From the NCBI GenBank assembly GCA_902797305.1, contig CADBSK010000150.1, positions 1 to 64,000 of the forward strand: a DNA stretch of 64,000 bases. The letters are read 5' to 3'. This stretch comes from an uncultured Spirochaetaceae bacterium (GTDB lineage Bacteria; Spirochaetota; Spirochaetia; Treponematales; Treponemataceae). A model generated the notes under the pieces. It was not told where the DNA came from. It worked only from the letters and a program-made list of their open reading frames with translations, and made no database searches. Shown here piece by piece: positions 1 to 8,311 of the stretch. Position 1 is the stretch's first letter, and each line of letters starts with the position of its first letter. Both the position numbers and the translations under genes were made by a program.

Positions 1-150
1 CGATGATGTAAAACCGTGCGCTAGCGCACTACACGCTGTTTGTGGTTAGGATTATCAAACGGTCGCTTTCGCTCCCTCCACAAACAGCGTGTTTTTAATC
101 ATCGTTCTGCTTTCTTATGACAATTTTTGATGAATTCATAATAACTCGAC
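1..150 (+). repeat. Dispersed palindromic repeat, copy A (cut by window edge)
   Basis: Non-coding. Positions 1-110 match the reverse complement of 61863-61973: 42 of the first 45 positions are identical, and scattered identity continues to about 147 (GACAATTT, AATAACTC). It contains the perfect 14-bp palindrome GTGCGCTAGCGCAC (17-30) and a larger hairpin whose 15-bp arms ACACGCTGTTTGTGG (31-45) and CCACAAACAGCGTGT (78-92) pair perfectly across a 32-base loop. The element probably continues left of position 1. No ORF or transposase is associated. It ends just downstream of the stop codon of the adjacent XRE gene. A MITE-like or REP-like element is the best reading. Confidence 0.8.
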
Positions 151-160
151 ATTTAACCTT

Positions 161-382
161 TTAATAACGAGCGCCGAATGTAAGGTATTCTACGCTGACA
201 TTCAGGAATTTTGCAATTCGGACGGCAATATCCGCGCTTGGTGTGCTGTTCCTTTTAATTCCTTTGATTATTGTTGATTCGTGGATTCTGGTGTGCTTTG
301 CAAGGTGTTTGACTTGAATATCCTGTAAAAACATTTCTTCCTGGACGCGTGTCCAAAAACTGTCCAATCCATTTTTAATCAT
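161..382 (-). CDS. Small XRE-family HTH DNA-binding protein
   Basis: A 73-residue protein that is almost entirely one helix-turn-helix_3 (XRE/Cro-C1) domain. The segment around residues 22-52 (VKHLAKHTRIHESTIIKGIK, then PSADIAVRIAKFLNVSVEYL) is the classic five-helix XRE fold, ending in the LNVSVEYL helix seen in many Treponema XRE proteins. It has no effector domain, so it is presumably a simple repressor; the target is unknown. The ATG at 382 has a weak GGA about 8 nt upstream. The neighbouring gene on the same strand encodes a clear paralogue (shared PSxDIAxxIAKxLNVxVEYL block), suggesting local duplication. Its 3' end abuts repeat copy A. Confidence 0.85.
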   Translation of the reverse strand: MIKNGLDSFWTRVQEEMFLQDIQVKHLAKHTRIHESTIIKGIKRNSTPSADIAVRIAKFLNVSVEYLTFGARY

Positions 383-530
383 GAGTTCTATCCATTTATT
401 AAATTTATAAAAATATTTTATTAAAAATAAAAGAATTAATTCACGGAAAAGTTGAATTTATTCAAAAATATAAAAAAATTGAGTTGAAAAATAACAAATT
501 GTTTTTTTTAGAAGAGAAAAACGAAAAACT

Positions 531-944
531 TTAGTAAGTCAAATTTGGATTTTTTATATTAGGTATTTCATCTTCAGAAGCGGTTGAATTTTCCATATAT
601 CGCTCAGAATATGCTGAAATCAGGTGGACCATTGAATTTTTTATGTCTTCTGGAAGATTGTCGAGATACTCAATAGTTTTAGAGTGTTTTTTAAGGTGAT
701 TTATTTTATAAGAAACCGTGGGGTTCTCATTTACATTTGATTTTTTAGATTCACGAGTCATGAGATACTCAACAGTTACATTAAGTTCTTTTGCGATTTT
801 ATAAGCGATATCTACAGATGGAGAACGGTTTGAAGAAATTCCTTTTGAAAACAAAGAAACATCAAAACCTACTGCATTGGCAAGGTCTTTTCTTTCTATT
901 CCGCGTTCTTTGATTTCTGCATCTACGTTGCTCCAAAATGCCAT
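531..944 (-). CDS. XRE-family HTH transcriptional regulator
   Basis: 137 residues. Residues about 8-62 form an XRE HTH (ERKDLANAVGFDVSLFSKGI, then RSPSVDIAYKIAKELNVTVEYL). The remaining 75 residues are polar, with a possible helical oligomerisation segment (YLDNLPEDIKNSMVHLISAY). It is paralogous to the 73-residue XRE protein immediately downstream but carries an extra C-terminal region. The 148 bp between the two genes are very AT-rich with no other feature that I can support. This is probably a DNA-binding repressor; its regulon cannot be told from the sequence. Confidence 0.85.
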   Translation of the reverse strand: MAFWSNVDAEIKERGIERKDLANAVGFDVSLFSKGISSNRSPSVDIAYKIAKELNVTVEYLMTRESKKSNVNENPTVSYKINHLKKHSKTIEYLDNLPEDIKNSMVHLISAYSERYMENSTASEDEIPNIKNPNLTY

Positions 945-1037
945 GAGTGTAGATTATTGAAATCAAATTGGGTTTTGGAGGTTTTTAGACGATATTCAAA
1001 ATCAGAAAAGTTTTAAAATGAATATTTTCATTTTGAA

Positions 1038-1871
1038 TTAGAGAACGAATTCATTTAAGAAATCGGCAATTCCGTCTTCGTTATTACTTTTACGGGTTAT
1101 AAAATCGGCAATTTCCTGAATGTAGTCTAAGCCGTTACACATGGCAATTCCGTATTCACAGGCTCTAATCATGGACTCGTCATTCATACTGTCGCCAAAT
1201 GCCATTGTTTGTTCTTTTGGAATTCCAAGATAGTCTGCAAGCCATAAAATTGTAGAACCTTTTCCTACCCCGGCAGGCATAACTTCCAGGAAGTAAGGCT
1301 TACTGATGAACACATCGGCTTTTCCTTCAAGTTCTTTTTTTAAGAAAGGCAAAAACTTGGCAACATCAACGGGTTCTGCCGGGATTACCATTTTTGGATG
1401 ACCTTTTTCTAAAAACTGAGAAAAGTTTGCTTCAATTTTGAGATTGAGTTTGCACATTTGAGCATCTATTTGTGTCCATGCATTGTCTTCGCTTGCGTAG
1501 ATTGTACTTGGATCATAAACCTGGGCAGGTAAACCACGTTTTTTTGCTTCTTCGTATACAAAATTAAGGGTTTCGCCATCAAGTTTTTGAGAATAGATTG
1601 GAAGTCTTGTGTGTAAGTCTAATACACTGGCACCGTTAATTCCGATTAAATAGCGGCCGTGTTGTCTTCCTGCAATATTGAGAGTTCTAACGTACGGTAA
1701 AATGCCGTTTTCTGCTCGACCTGAACAAAGAACAACATAAATGCCCTTATCTACAGCTTTTTGAATTGCTTCAATCGTTTTAGGTGAAATGGTCAATTCT
1801 TTGTTTAGAAGAGTATCATCCAAATCAAAAGCTATAAGCTTAACATTTAGTTTGTTGGCAGGAAGTTTCAT
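1038..1871 (-). CDS. Cof-type HAD-IIB sugar-phosphate phosphatase
   Basis: 277 residues from ATG 1871. HAD motif I is LIAFDLDDTLLN (nucleophile Asp and acid/base Asp), motif II is CSGRAE, a lysine-rich motif III region follows, and motif IV is AFGDSMNDESMI near the C-terminus. The large C2B cap between motifs II and III is typical of Cof/YidA phosphatases, which dephosphorylate sugar phosphates and similar cytosolic metabolites; the substrate is not predictable. An in-frame TTG 12 codons upstream (1907) is really the -35 box of a strong promoter, so I reject that start. With -10 at 1878-1883 the mRNA should begin at or next to the ATG (leaderless). It is divergent from the transporter at 2003. 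Confidence 0.88.
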   Translation of the reverse strand: MKLPANKLNVKLIAFDLDDTLLNKELTISPKTIEAIQKAVDKGIYVVLCSGRAENGILPYVRTLNIAGRQHGRYLIGINGASVLDLHTRLPIYSQKLDGETLNFVYEEAKKRGLPAQVYDPSTIYASEDNAWTQIDAQMCKLNLKIEANFSQFLEKGHPKMVIPAEPVDVAKFLPFLKKELEGKADVFISKPYFLEVMPAGVGKGSTILWLADYLGIPKEQTMAFGDSMNDESMIRACEYGIAMCNGLDYIQEIADFITRKSNNEDGIADFLNEFVL

Positions 1872-1877
1872 GTGGCC

Positions 1878-1907
1878 ATTATAACAGTAAAGAGCAGTGC
1901 TTTTCAA
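1878..1907 (-). promoter_or_regulatory. Sigma70-type promoter giving a leaderless mRNA (HAD phosphatase)
   Basis: On the minus strand: -35 TTGAAA (1907-1902), 18-bp spacer, perfect -10 TATAAT (1883-1878), then 6 nt (GGCCAC) and ATG (1871). Initiation about 7 nt past the -10 box would fall on the start codon, and there is no Shine-Dalgarno. The -35 element is only 3 bp from the divergent -35 at 1911. Confidence 0.75.
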
Positions 1908-1910
1908 TTA

Positions 1911-1939
1911 TTGTAAATAGTTTTTACAATCGTTATAAT
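1911..1939 (+). promoter_or_regulatory. Sigma70-type promoter for the transporter/kinase operon
   Basis: -35 TTGTAA (1911-1916), 17-bp spacer, perfect -10 TATAAT (1934-1939). The predicted transcript starts near 1946, leaving a leader of about 57 nt with AGGGGGA just before ATG 2003. It is back to back with the HAD phosphatase promoter. Confidence 0.75.
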
Positions 1940-2002
1940 CCTGTCTAGGAGTTGGCAACGGATGTAAAACGCATTTGTTGCTTTTTTTTTACAGGGGGAA
2001 AT

Positions 2003-3382
2003 ATGGTTGCACAGATTTTGGCTATAGCAATTTTCCTTGTAATGTTCTTTTTGATTATTACAGAGAAATTTCCGCGTCATTGGGTTACTTTGGTTAGTGC
2101 TGCGATGACAATCTTGCTTGTCTTTGTTGTTGGAATGCAATTAGACAATCATTTTTTTGCAAAGGAATACGATTCGCTTAGTTCAATAAAAAAAATCTTA
2201 AATGTACACAGTATCTTTACTAAGGATTTTTGGTATGCTGCTGGAGAATCCGAATCCAGTGGAATTAACTGGGCTACAATTTTATTTATTGCCGGAATGA
2301 TGGTAATGGTAGAAGGAATGGCTCGCGTTGGATTTTTCAGGTGGCTGTGTATGTGCCTTGCAAAAGCTGTAAAGTACAAAGTTGTTCCGATTTTTATTAC
2401 TTTTATGCTTATGTCTTTTGCTCTTGCAATGTTCATCGACTCGATTACGGTAATTCTTTTTTTGGCTGCAGTTACAGTTGAACTTTCAATGATGTTAAAG
2501 TTTAATCCAGTTTCGATGATTCTTGCAGAAATCTTTTGCGCAAATTTAGGTGGCTCTGCAACAATGTGCGGCGACCCTCCGAACATCATTATCGGAACAA
2601 GTTTAGGCTATTCATTTGCAGATTTCTTCCTCAATACAGGTTTGATAGCAGCGATTTGTCTTATTTTTACTGTTATTTATTTTTATTTTGCATGTCGAAA
2701 ATCGCTGGTTTCAGAAGTTGCTATCGATACAACTCAATTTCCTAAACCGAGTCAGGCAATAACTGATAAAACAGGTTTTGTTTTGAGCTGTGTAATTTTT
2801 GCGATTGCAATTGTTCTTCTCGTAACTCATTCAAGTACTCATTTGACTGTTGCTACAATTGGCCTTGGAGTAGCAGTTCTTACAGTTATATCTGGAATTA
2901 AGCATCTAAAAGAAATTTTTGGAAAATTAGATTACGAGACATTGCTTTTCTTTGTGGGATTATTTGTTGTAGTTGGTGGTCTTGAAGAAACAGGAATCCT
3001 GGAATTAATCGCTCGCTTTATAGAAAAAATCAGTGGTGGTAATTTGTATCTTATGCTGGGTATTATCATCTGGGTAAGTGCAATTGCTTCAGCATTTATT
3101 GATAATATTCCTTTTGCGGCAACTATGGTTCCTGTAATTCAGAATCTTGCTGTTACTACAGGGGCAAGTTTCTTACCGACTATGGCTTACTCTCTTGCAA
3201 TTGGAACTGATATTGGTGGTTCAGCAACTCCGATTGGGGCAAGCGCCAATGTAGTAGGAACATCTGTTGCAGCTAAAGCAGGTCATCCGGTTGGATGGGG
3301 CAAGTATTGCAAGCTTTGCGCACCAGCGACTGTTATTGTTCTTTTATTAAGCACAATTATTATTTTTATAAAGTATTTATAG
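2003..3382 (+). CDS. SLC13/ArsB-NhaD-type ion transporter
   Basis: 459 residues, polytopic (about 10-12 hydrophobic segments). Two related re-entrant motifs, NLGGSATMCGDPPNIIIG near residue 180-197 and GGSATPIGASANVVG in the second half, are the internally repeated clamshell signatures of the ion transporter superfamily (SLC13/DASS, ArsB, NhaD, P protein). These proteins move anions or exchange cations across the inner membrane; the substrate cannot be assigned here. I start at ATG 2003 because AGGGGGAAAT lies directly upstream. An in-frame TTG at 1952 would add 17 residues with no ribosome site, only about 12 nt after the -10 box. The next gene follows after 16 bp, so they are probably co-transcribed. 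Confidence 0.85.
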   Translation: MVAQILAIAIFLVMFFLIITEKFPRHWVTLVSAAMTILLVFVVGMQLDNHFFAKEYDSLSSIKKILNVHSIFTKDFWYAAGESESSGINWATILFIAGMMVMVEGMARVGFFRWLCMCLAKAVKYKVVPIFITFMLMSFALAMFIDSITVILFLAAVTVELSMMLKFNPVSMILAEIFCANLGGSATMCGDPPNIIIGTSLGYSFADFFLNTGLIAAICLIFTVIYFYFACRKSLVSEVAIDTTQFPKPSQAITDKTGFVLSCVIFAIAIVLLVTHSSTHLTVATIGLGVAVLTVISGIKHLKEIFGKLDYETLLFFVGLFVVVGGLEETGILELIARFIEKISGGNLYLMLGIIIWVSAIASAFIDNIPFAATMVPVIQNLAVTTGASFLPTMAYSLAIGTDIGGSATPIGASANVVGTSVAAKAGHPVGWGKYCKLCAPATVIVLLLSTIIIFIKYL

Positions 3383-3398
3383 GGGACGGAGGTTAGAA

Positions 3399-3995
3399 AT
3401 GAAAAAGCAATTGATTATTTCTATTGGTCGAGAATACGGAAGCCGTGGTCATCAGATTGGTGAAAAACTTGCTGCAAAGCTTGGAATCGATTTGTATGAT
3501 CGAAATCTTTTGGATGAAGTTGCAGTTCAAAATGGAGCAGATGCAAAAGAGCTTTCTAAATACGACGAAAAACCCAGACGATTTTTTTCAAGCAGAACAG
3601 TCCGAGGCTATTCAAACAGCCCTGCAGTAAATGTTGCGGAACTTCAGTTTGCGCTTCTTAAAAGTAAGGCTGCGGATGGGGATTCCTTTGTTGTTATAGG
3701 ACGTTGTTCAGATGAGATTTTCAAGGGAATTGCCGATTGTGTTTCAATTTTTATAACTGCTGATCCTATGGATAAACTTGCTCGCATTATGGTACATCGT
3801 CAGTTCAATCAAAAAGAAGCAGAGAAAGCAATTGCTCGTCATGATAAAAACCGTGCTGCTTATCATGATTATTTTTGCAAAAAGCCATGGGGCAAAGCAA
3901 ATACTTACGATTTGTGCGTAAACATGAGTAAAATGGGAGTAGACGGAACAGTCGACTTTTTATTTAACTATGTTAACGCAATTATGAATAAATAG
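3399..3995 (+). CDS. Cytidylate kinase-like family protein
   Basis: 198 residues. The N-terminal P-loop-like segment IISIGREYGSRGHQIGEKLA and the LYDRNLLDEVA block are hallmarks of the cytidylate kinase-like family (Pfam Cytidylate_kin2 type), which differs from classical Cmk in its GREYGSRG loop. FVVIGRCSDEIF and the C-terminal WGKANTYDLCVNMSKMG segment also match the family. It probably phosphorylates a small molecule or nucleotide; these proteins often sit beside membrane transporters, as here (16 bp after the transporter). The start codon has the upstream sequence GGACGGAGG. Cytosolic. Confidence 0.85.
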   Translation: MKKQLIISIGREYGSRGHQIGEKLAAKLGIDLYDRNLLDEVAVQNGADAKELSKYDEKPRRFFSSRTVRGYSNSPAVNVAELQFALLKSKAADGDSFVVIGRCSDEIFKGIADCVSIFITADPMDKLARIMVHRQFNQKEAEKAIARHDKNRAAYHDYFCKKPWGKANTYDLCVNMSKMGVDGTVDFLFNYVNAIMNK

Positions 3996-4002
3996 ATTAT
4001 TG

Positions 4003-4046
4003 TTCTACGGGGATGGTAAGTATCTAAACTATCCCCGAATGTAGAA
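4003..4046 (+). other. Imperfect hairpin between kinase-like gene and ettA
   Basis: GGGGATGGT (4009-4017) pairs with ACTATCCCC (4028-4036) with one G-U wobble and a 10-base loop. The outer arms TTCTAC (4003-4008) and GTAGAA (4041-4046) are also complementary, separated by a small bulge. No T-run follows immediately (only CTTCTTTTATG later), so it is either a weak terminator or a leader structure ahead of ettA. Confidence 0.5.
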
Positions 4047-4076
4047 ACATCCCTTCTTTTATGTTAAAGTAGGGGC

Positions 4077-5813
4077 ATGGCAAAGACATTCGATGATAAA
4101 AAGATTATCTACACAATGGATCGCGTAACCCGCGCGTATGGAACAAAAGTAGTATTAAAAGATGTAAGCATTTCTTACTATTATGGAGCAAAAATCGGAG
4201 TAATTGGACCTAACGGTTCTGGTAAATCAAGCCTCTTTAAGATTCTGGCAGGAAAAGATACCGATTTTTCTGGAGAAACAACTCTTGCTCCTGGCTATAC
4301 AATCGGTTACCTGGAACAGGAACCGGAACTAACTCCTGGTAAAACTGTAATGGAAACTGTAAAAGAAGGTGTAAAAGAAATAACAGACCTTCTTGCAGAA
4401 TTTGATCAGATAAACGAAGCGTTTGGGGATCCTGATGCTGATATAGATAAACTTTGCACTCGTCAGGGCGAAGTACAGGAAAAACTTGACGCACTGGACG
4501 CATGGAATCTGGATAACAATCTTGAACTTGCAATGGATGCGTTGCGTTGTCCGCCTGCAGATCAGATTGTAGACGTCCTTTCCGGTGGTGAACGCCGTCG
4601 TGTTGCTTTGTGCCGACTTCTTCTGCAAAAACCAGACATTCTTCTCTTAGACGAACCTACTAACCATCTTGATGCAGAAACAGTTGCATGGCTCGAAAAG
4701 CATCTACATGACTATCCGGGAACAGTAATTGCAGTAACACACGACCGTTATTTCCTTGATGAAGTTGCAGGATGGATTCTTGAACTTGACCGCGGAGAAG
4801 GCTATCCGTTTAAGGGTAACTATTCCAGCTGGCTTGAGCAAAAGGCTGAACGAATGCGTCTTGAAAACAAATCAGAATCAGCTCGCCAGAAAGAAATTCA
4901 GCGGGAATTGGACTGGATTCATATGGGTGCTAAGGGTCGTCAGGCTAAACATAAGGAACATATTACCCGTTATAACGAACTTATGAGTCAGGGCTCTAAA
5001 CAGCAGCTTAAAGATACTCAGATTAGTATTCCTGCCGGTCCTAGACTTGGTAACCAGGTAATCGATATTGAAAATCTTACTAAATCCTTTGGCGACAAAC
5101 TCCTGTTTGATAAGTTGAATGTTCACATTCCTGCTGGTGCTATTGTAGGTATTGTTGGACCTAACGGTGCCGGTAAAACAACTTTGTTCAAGATGATTGT
5201 TGATGCGGCAGGACTCCCTGGTGGAGAAAAGCCAGATTCTGGCGAGATAAAGATTGGTTCAACTGTAAAACTTGTTTATGTAGATCAGATGCGTACCGGT
5301 TTGGACGAAAATAAAACTGTATATGAAACCCTTGGTGGTGGCGCTGACATGATTAAGCTTGGTGCTGTTGACGAAAAGGGTCGCGCGCTTGAGGGTGGAG
5401 TTCGAGAAGTTAATGCCCATGCTTATTGTGGATGGTTCAACTTTGCGGGGCCAGACCAGAATAAAAAGGTAAGCGTTCTCTCGGGTGGTGAAAAGAACCG
5501 TTTGAACCTCGGCATGATGCTTAAAGAAGCAGGAAACGTTCTTTTATTCGATGAACCTACAAACGACCTTGATGTTCAGACTGTTCGTGCCCTGGAAGAA
5601 GCTCTTGAAGACTTTGCCGGCTGTGCAATGGTTGTAAGCCACGACCGCTGGTTCCTTGACCGTATCTGTACACATATTCTTGCATTTGAAAATAATTCTG
5701 AAGTTCGTTTCTTTGAAGGCAACTGGACAGAATATGCAGAATGGAAGAAAGAACAGTTCGGAGAAGAAGCAGGAGTTCCTAAGCGAACAGTTTACAGAAA
5801 ACTTTCAAGATAA
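4077..5813 (+). CDS. ettA: Energy-dependent translational throttle protein EttA (ABC-F ATPase)
   Basis: 578 residues, slightly longer than the roughly 555 of E. coli EttA. There are two ABC nucleotide-binding domains with no membrane segments: Walker A GPNGSGKSS and signature LSGGERRRVALCRLLL with LLLDEPTNHLD in domain 1; GPNGAGKTT, LSGGEKNRLNLGMML and LLFDEPTNDLD in domain 2. The DEPTNHLD/DEPTNDLD boxes and the linker with WIHMGAKGRQAKH are diagnostic of ABC-F factors of the EttA type. These bind the ribosomal E site and gate the first elongation steps according to ATP/ADP ratio. AGGGGC abuts the ATG, too close for a normal Shine-Dalgarno. A weak TAGAAA-N17-TAAAGT promoter ends 6 nt before the ATG, so it may also be leaderless. 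Confidence 0.95.
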   Translation: MAKTFDDKKIIYTMDRVTRAYGTKVVLKDVSISYYYGAKIGVIGPNGSGKSSLFKILAGKDTDFSGETTLAPGYTIGYLEQEPELTPGKTVMETVKEGVKEITDLLAEFDQINEAFGDPDADIDKLCTRQGEVQEKLDALDAWNLDNNLELAMDALRCPPADQIVDVLSGGERRRVALCRLLLQKPDILLLDEPTNHLDAETVAWLEKHLHDYPGTVIAVTHDRYFLDEVAGWILELDRGEGYPFKGNYSSWLEQKAERMRLENKSESARQKEIQRELDWIHMGAKGRQAKHKEHITRYNELMSQGSKQQLKDTQISIPAGPRLGNQVIDIENLTKSFGDKLLFDKLNVHIPAGAIVGIVGPNGAGKTTLFKMIVDAAGLPGGEKPDSGEIKIGSTVKLVYVDQMRTGLDENKTVYETLGGGADMIKLGAVDEKGRALEGGVREVNAHAYCGWFNFAGPDQNKKVSVLSGGEKNRLNLGMMLKEAGNVLLFDEPTNDLDVQTVRALEEALEDFAGCAMVVSHDRWFLDRICTHILAFENNSEVRFFEGNWTEYAEWKKEQFGEEAGVPKRTVYRKLSR

Positions 5814-5884
5814 AAACGGACAAGTTAAATCTTTGTTGTTTTCGATGACATATCCATCTATTTCCTATAAACTGTCTTTTAGAT

Positions 5885-6544
5885 ATGAAAGATTATGTTT
5901 TTTTGGATTTAGATGGAACTTTGACCGATTCTGAGCCAGGCATCTACGAATCTCTTCGTGTGATGCTTTCTCATTTTGGAATAACAAAAAGTGATGCAGA
6001 ACTAAAACCTTTTTTGGGACCGGCCCTTTGGGATAGCTGTCCTAAATATCTTGGATTTAATTACGAACAAACAGAAGAAGCAATCGCTGTTTACAGAGAG
6101 CATTATAACAAAATAGGAATTTACAATAATAAGGTTTATCCTGGAATATATGATTTACTTGATACACTAAAAAATAACGGTAAGCATCTGGTTCTTGCAA
6201 CAGGAAAACCTGACCTTCAGGCGCAAATTGTATGTGATCATTTTAATTTAACACCTTATTTTGAATTCCTTGGCGGAAGCACCTTTGATGTTTCAAGAAG
6301 TAAGAAATATCAGGTAATCGCATATGCTCTTGAGCAGCTAGGATTGAATGATAAGGATAAAGAAAAAATCATCATGGTGGGTGACCGTGAAAACGATATA
6401 GACGGTGCTCATAAAAACGGAATAAAAGTTTGTGCCGTGCTGTATGGCTATGGAAATTTACATGAATTTAAAGAAGCTGGAGCAGACTATATTTGTAATA
6501 CTGTCCAGGATTTAAAAGAACTTCTTTTAAGTCCTGATTTATAA
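5885..6544 (+). CDS. HAD-IA phosphatase (phosphoglycolate phosphatase-like)
   Basis: 219 residues with all HAD motifs: FLDLDGTLTDSEPGI (nucleophile and acid/base Asp), LATGKP (motif II Thr), a conserved Lys in the RSKKYQVI region, and MVGDRENDIDGA (motif IV). The small helical C1 cap (residues about 16-80) places it with phosphoglycolate phosphatase/5'-nucleotidase-like HAD-IA enzymes. The precise phosphoester substrate is unknown. It follows ettA by 71 bp; TATAAA at 5866-5871 may be a -10 box. Cytosolic. Confidence 0.85.
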   Translation: MKDYVFLDLDGTLTDSEPGIYESLRVMLSHFGITKSDAELKPFLGPALWDSCPKYLGFNYEQTEEAIAVYREHYNKIGIYNNKVYPGIYDLLDTLKNNGKHLVLATGKPDLQAQIVCDHFNLTPYFEFLGGSTFDVSRSKKYQVIAYALEQLGLNDKDKEKIIMVGDRENDIDGAHKNGIKVCAVLYGYGNLHEFKEAGADYICNTVQDLKELLLSPDL

Positions 6545-6563
6545 AAAAATCACTGGTGGAAAA

Positions 6564-8297
6564 GTGTCTAAGATTTTACTTGTTGCAATCAATGCCTGTT
6601 ACAATCATACAAATCTCGCTGTAAGAACAATTAACGAATATATTGATAAAAAGAATCTTGTTAGTTTTGATGAATGGACAATAAATCAGCCTGTCGGTGA
6701 TATTCTGCGAGGAATTGTAGAAAAAGAGCCAGCTCTTGTTATTTTTTCAACATATATCTGGAACGCAGAAATAACACAAAAGGTCATTTGCAATTTAAAG
6801 AAGATTCTTCCTGAGGTGGTGATTGGTTCTGGCGGCCCTGAAATTGGCTTTTGCGCTGATTATTACCTTAAAAAAATTGAAGCTCTTGATTTTGTAATTT
6901 ACGGCGAAGGAGAAGCGACTTCAAAAGAGCTGGTGGACTTGTTTGAAAAAGTTCAAGGAGACGGCAAAAAGTTTGCTCAAAACCTTGAATCAGTAAAAGG
7001 CTTGTTTATCAGAAAAGATGGTAAAGGGACATTTACTGGTGAAAGGACTTTAATTTGCAATCTTGATGAAATTCCTTTTGCATATCCACAGATTACAGAT
7101 CCTGATAATCGTATTTATTATTATGAATCAAGCAGAGGCTGTCCGTTTACCTGCGCATATTGCATGAGTTCGATAGATAAAAAAGTACGATTTACTTCTC
7201 TTGAGCGGACATTTAAGGATATACAAAAATTTTTAGATGCAAATGTAAGACTTGTTAAATTTGTAGATAGAACTTATAACCTTGGAGAAGATCGATATAT
7301 CGCAATCTGGGAATACATTTTAAAACATCACAACAAAAAAACAATGTTTCACTTTGAAATTGAAGCAGAGTTTTTAAGTGAAAAGGCCCTGGATTTTTTG
7401 CAAAAGGTTCCAAAGGGTGTAATGCAGTTTGAGATAGGAGTTCAGTCGAGTAATAAGCAGACTTTAGAATCTGTTGGTCGTTCTCCAAACATCGAAAAAC
7501 TGGCAGCAAATATTAGACGCATTCCAAAAACGATACACAGTCACCTTGATTTAATCGCCGGGCTTCCTCATGAAGATTTAGAGACTTTTGGAAAATCTTT
7601 TGATTTTGTAATGGATTTGCGTCCTGATGCTCTGCAGTTAGGTTTTTTAAAAGTTTTGCATGGAACAAAAATGGAGAGCTATAGTGAAAAAAACGGATGG
7701 GTCTGGATGGAGCATCCTCCCTACGAAACTTTAAGCACTCCCTATCTAAGCTATAAGGATATAATCTTTTTAAAAGATGTAGAAAAATTGCTCGACGCAT
7801 ATTGGAACAGCGGAAGTTTTATCACCGTAATGGAATACATTTTTTCAAAAACCAGTCCATGGAATTTCTTTTACAAACTTGTTTGTATTTCACGAGCAAA
7901 AGAGGTGTTTATTCAGCCTAGAAAGGAACAGTTCTGGTTTGAACTTTTAGCACAAATCCTTTTTGATAAAGAGTTCAGCGAAATTAATTCAGAGACGGCT
8001 ACAGAGCTCTTAAGATTTGATTTTATAAAAAGTGGAAAAAAAGGCGGTTTTCCTTCATGGTATGAACACCGCTATAATAAAGATAATCATCGGCTGGCTC
8101 TTGAGCAAAACGGTGGAATTGATAACTCAAGAATTGGCTTTGCACACAGCGATTACGAGGAATTTAACATAAATCCCCTTGAAAAAGAAAACTGGGAAAA
8201 TAAATCAGAAAATAAAAATCCTTGCAAAATGCTCTTGATTTATCCAAGACGGGATAATCCGGAACAGGATTATAAGCAGGTCATATTAAAAATATAG
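6564..8297 (+). CDS. B12-binding domain/radical SAM protein with DUF4080 C-terminus
   Basis: 577 residues, GTG start (GGTGGA upstream, 19 bp after the previous gene). The N-terminal 130 residues resemble a cobalamin-binding Rossmann domain (INACYNHTNLAVRTINEYI; GSGGPEIGF). The radical SAM core has the cluster motif GCPFTCAYC (Cys193, Cys197, Cys200) and the downstream FEIGVQSSN and DLIAGLPHED segments. The C-terminal 200 residues correspond to the DUF4080 extension. Such proteins are thought to do methyl transfer or C-C chemistry, but no substrate is known for this subfamily. Cytosolic. It is the first of a run of closely spaced genes through 12323. Confidence 0.88.
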   Translation: MSKILLVAINACYNHTNLAVRTINEYIDKKNLVSFDEWTINQPVGDILRGIVEKEPALVIFSTYIWNAEITQKVICNLKKILPEVVIGSGGPEIGFCADYYLKKIEALDFVIYGEGEATSKELVDLFEKVQGDGKKFAQNLESVKGLFIRKDGKGTFTGERTLICNLDEIPFAYPQITDPDNRIYYYESSRGCPFTCAYCMSSIDKKVRFTSLERTFKDIQKFLDANVRLVKFVDRTYNLGEDRYIAIWEYILKHHNKKTMFHFEIEAEFLSEKALDFLQKVPKGVMQFEIGVQSSNKQTLESVGRSPNIEKLAANIRRIPKTIHSHLDLIAGLPHEDLETFGKSFDFVMDLRPDALQLGFLKVLHGTKMESYSEKNGWVWMEHPPYETLSTPYLSYKDIIFLKDVEKLLDAYWNSGSFITVMEYIFSKTSPWNFFYKLVCISRAKEVFIQPRKEQFWFELLAQILFDKEFSEINSETATELLRFDFIKSGKKGGFPSWYEHRYNKDNHRLALEQNGGIDNSRIGFAHSDYEEFNINPLEKENWENKSENKNPCKMLLIYPRRDNPEQDYKQVILKI

Positions 8298-8311
8298 AAA
8301 GGAATTAAAAG

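Noticed and set aside
1872-1907. An upstream TTG start for the HAD phosphatase adding 12 residues
   Set aside because: The TTG is the -35 hexamer and the added codons contain the perfect -10 TATAAT, so this DNA is promoter rather than coding sequence.
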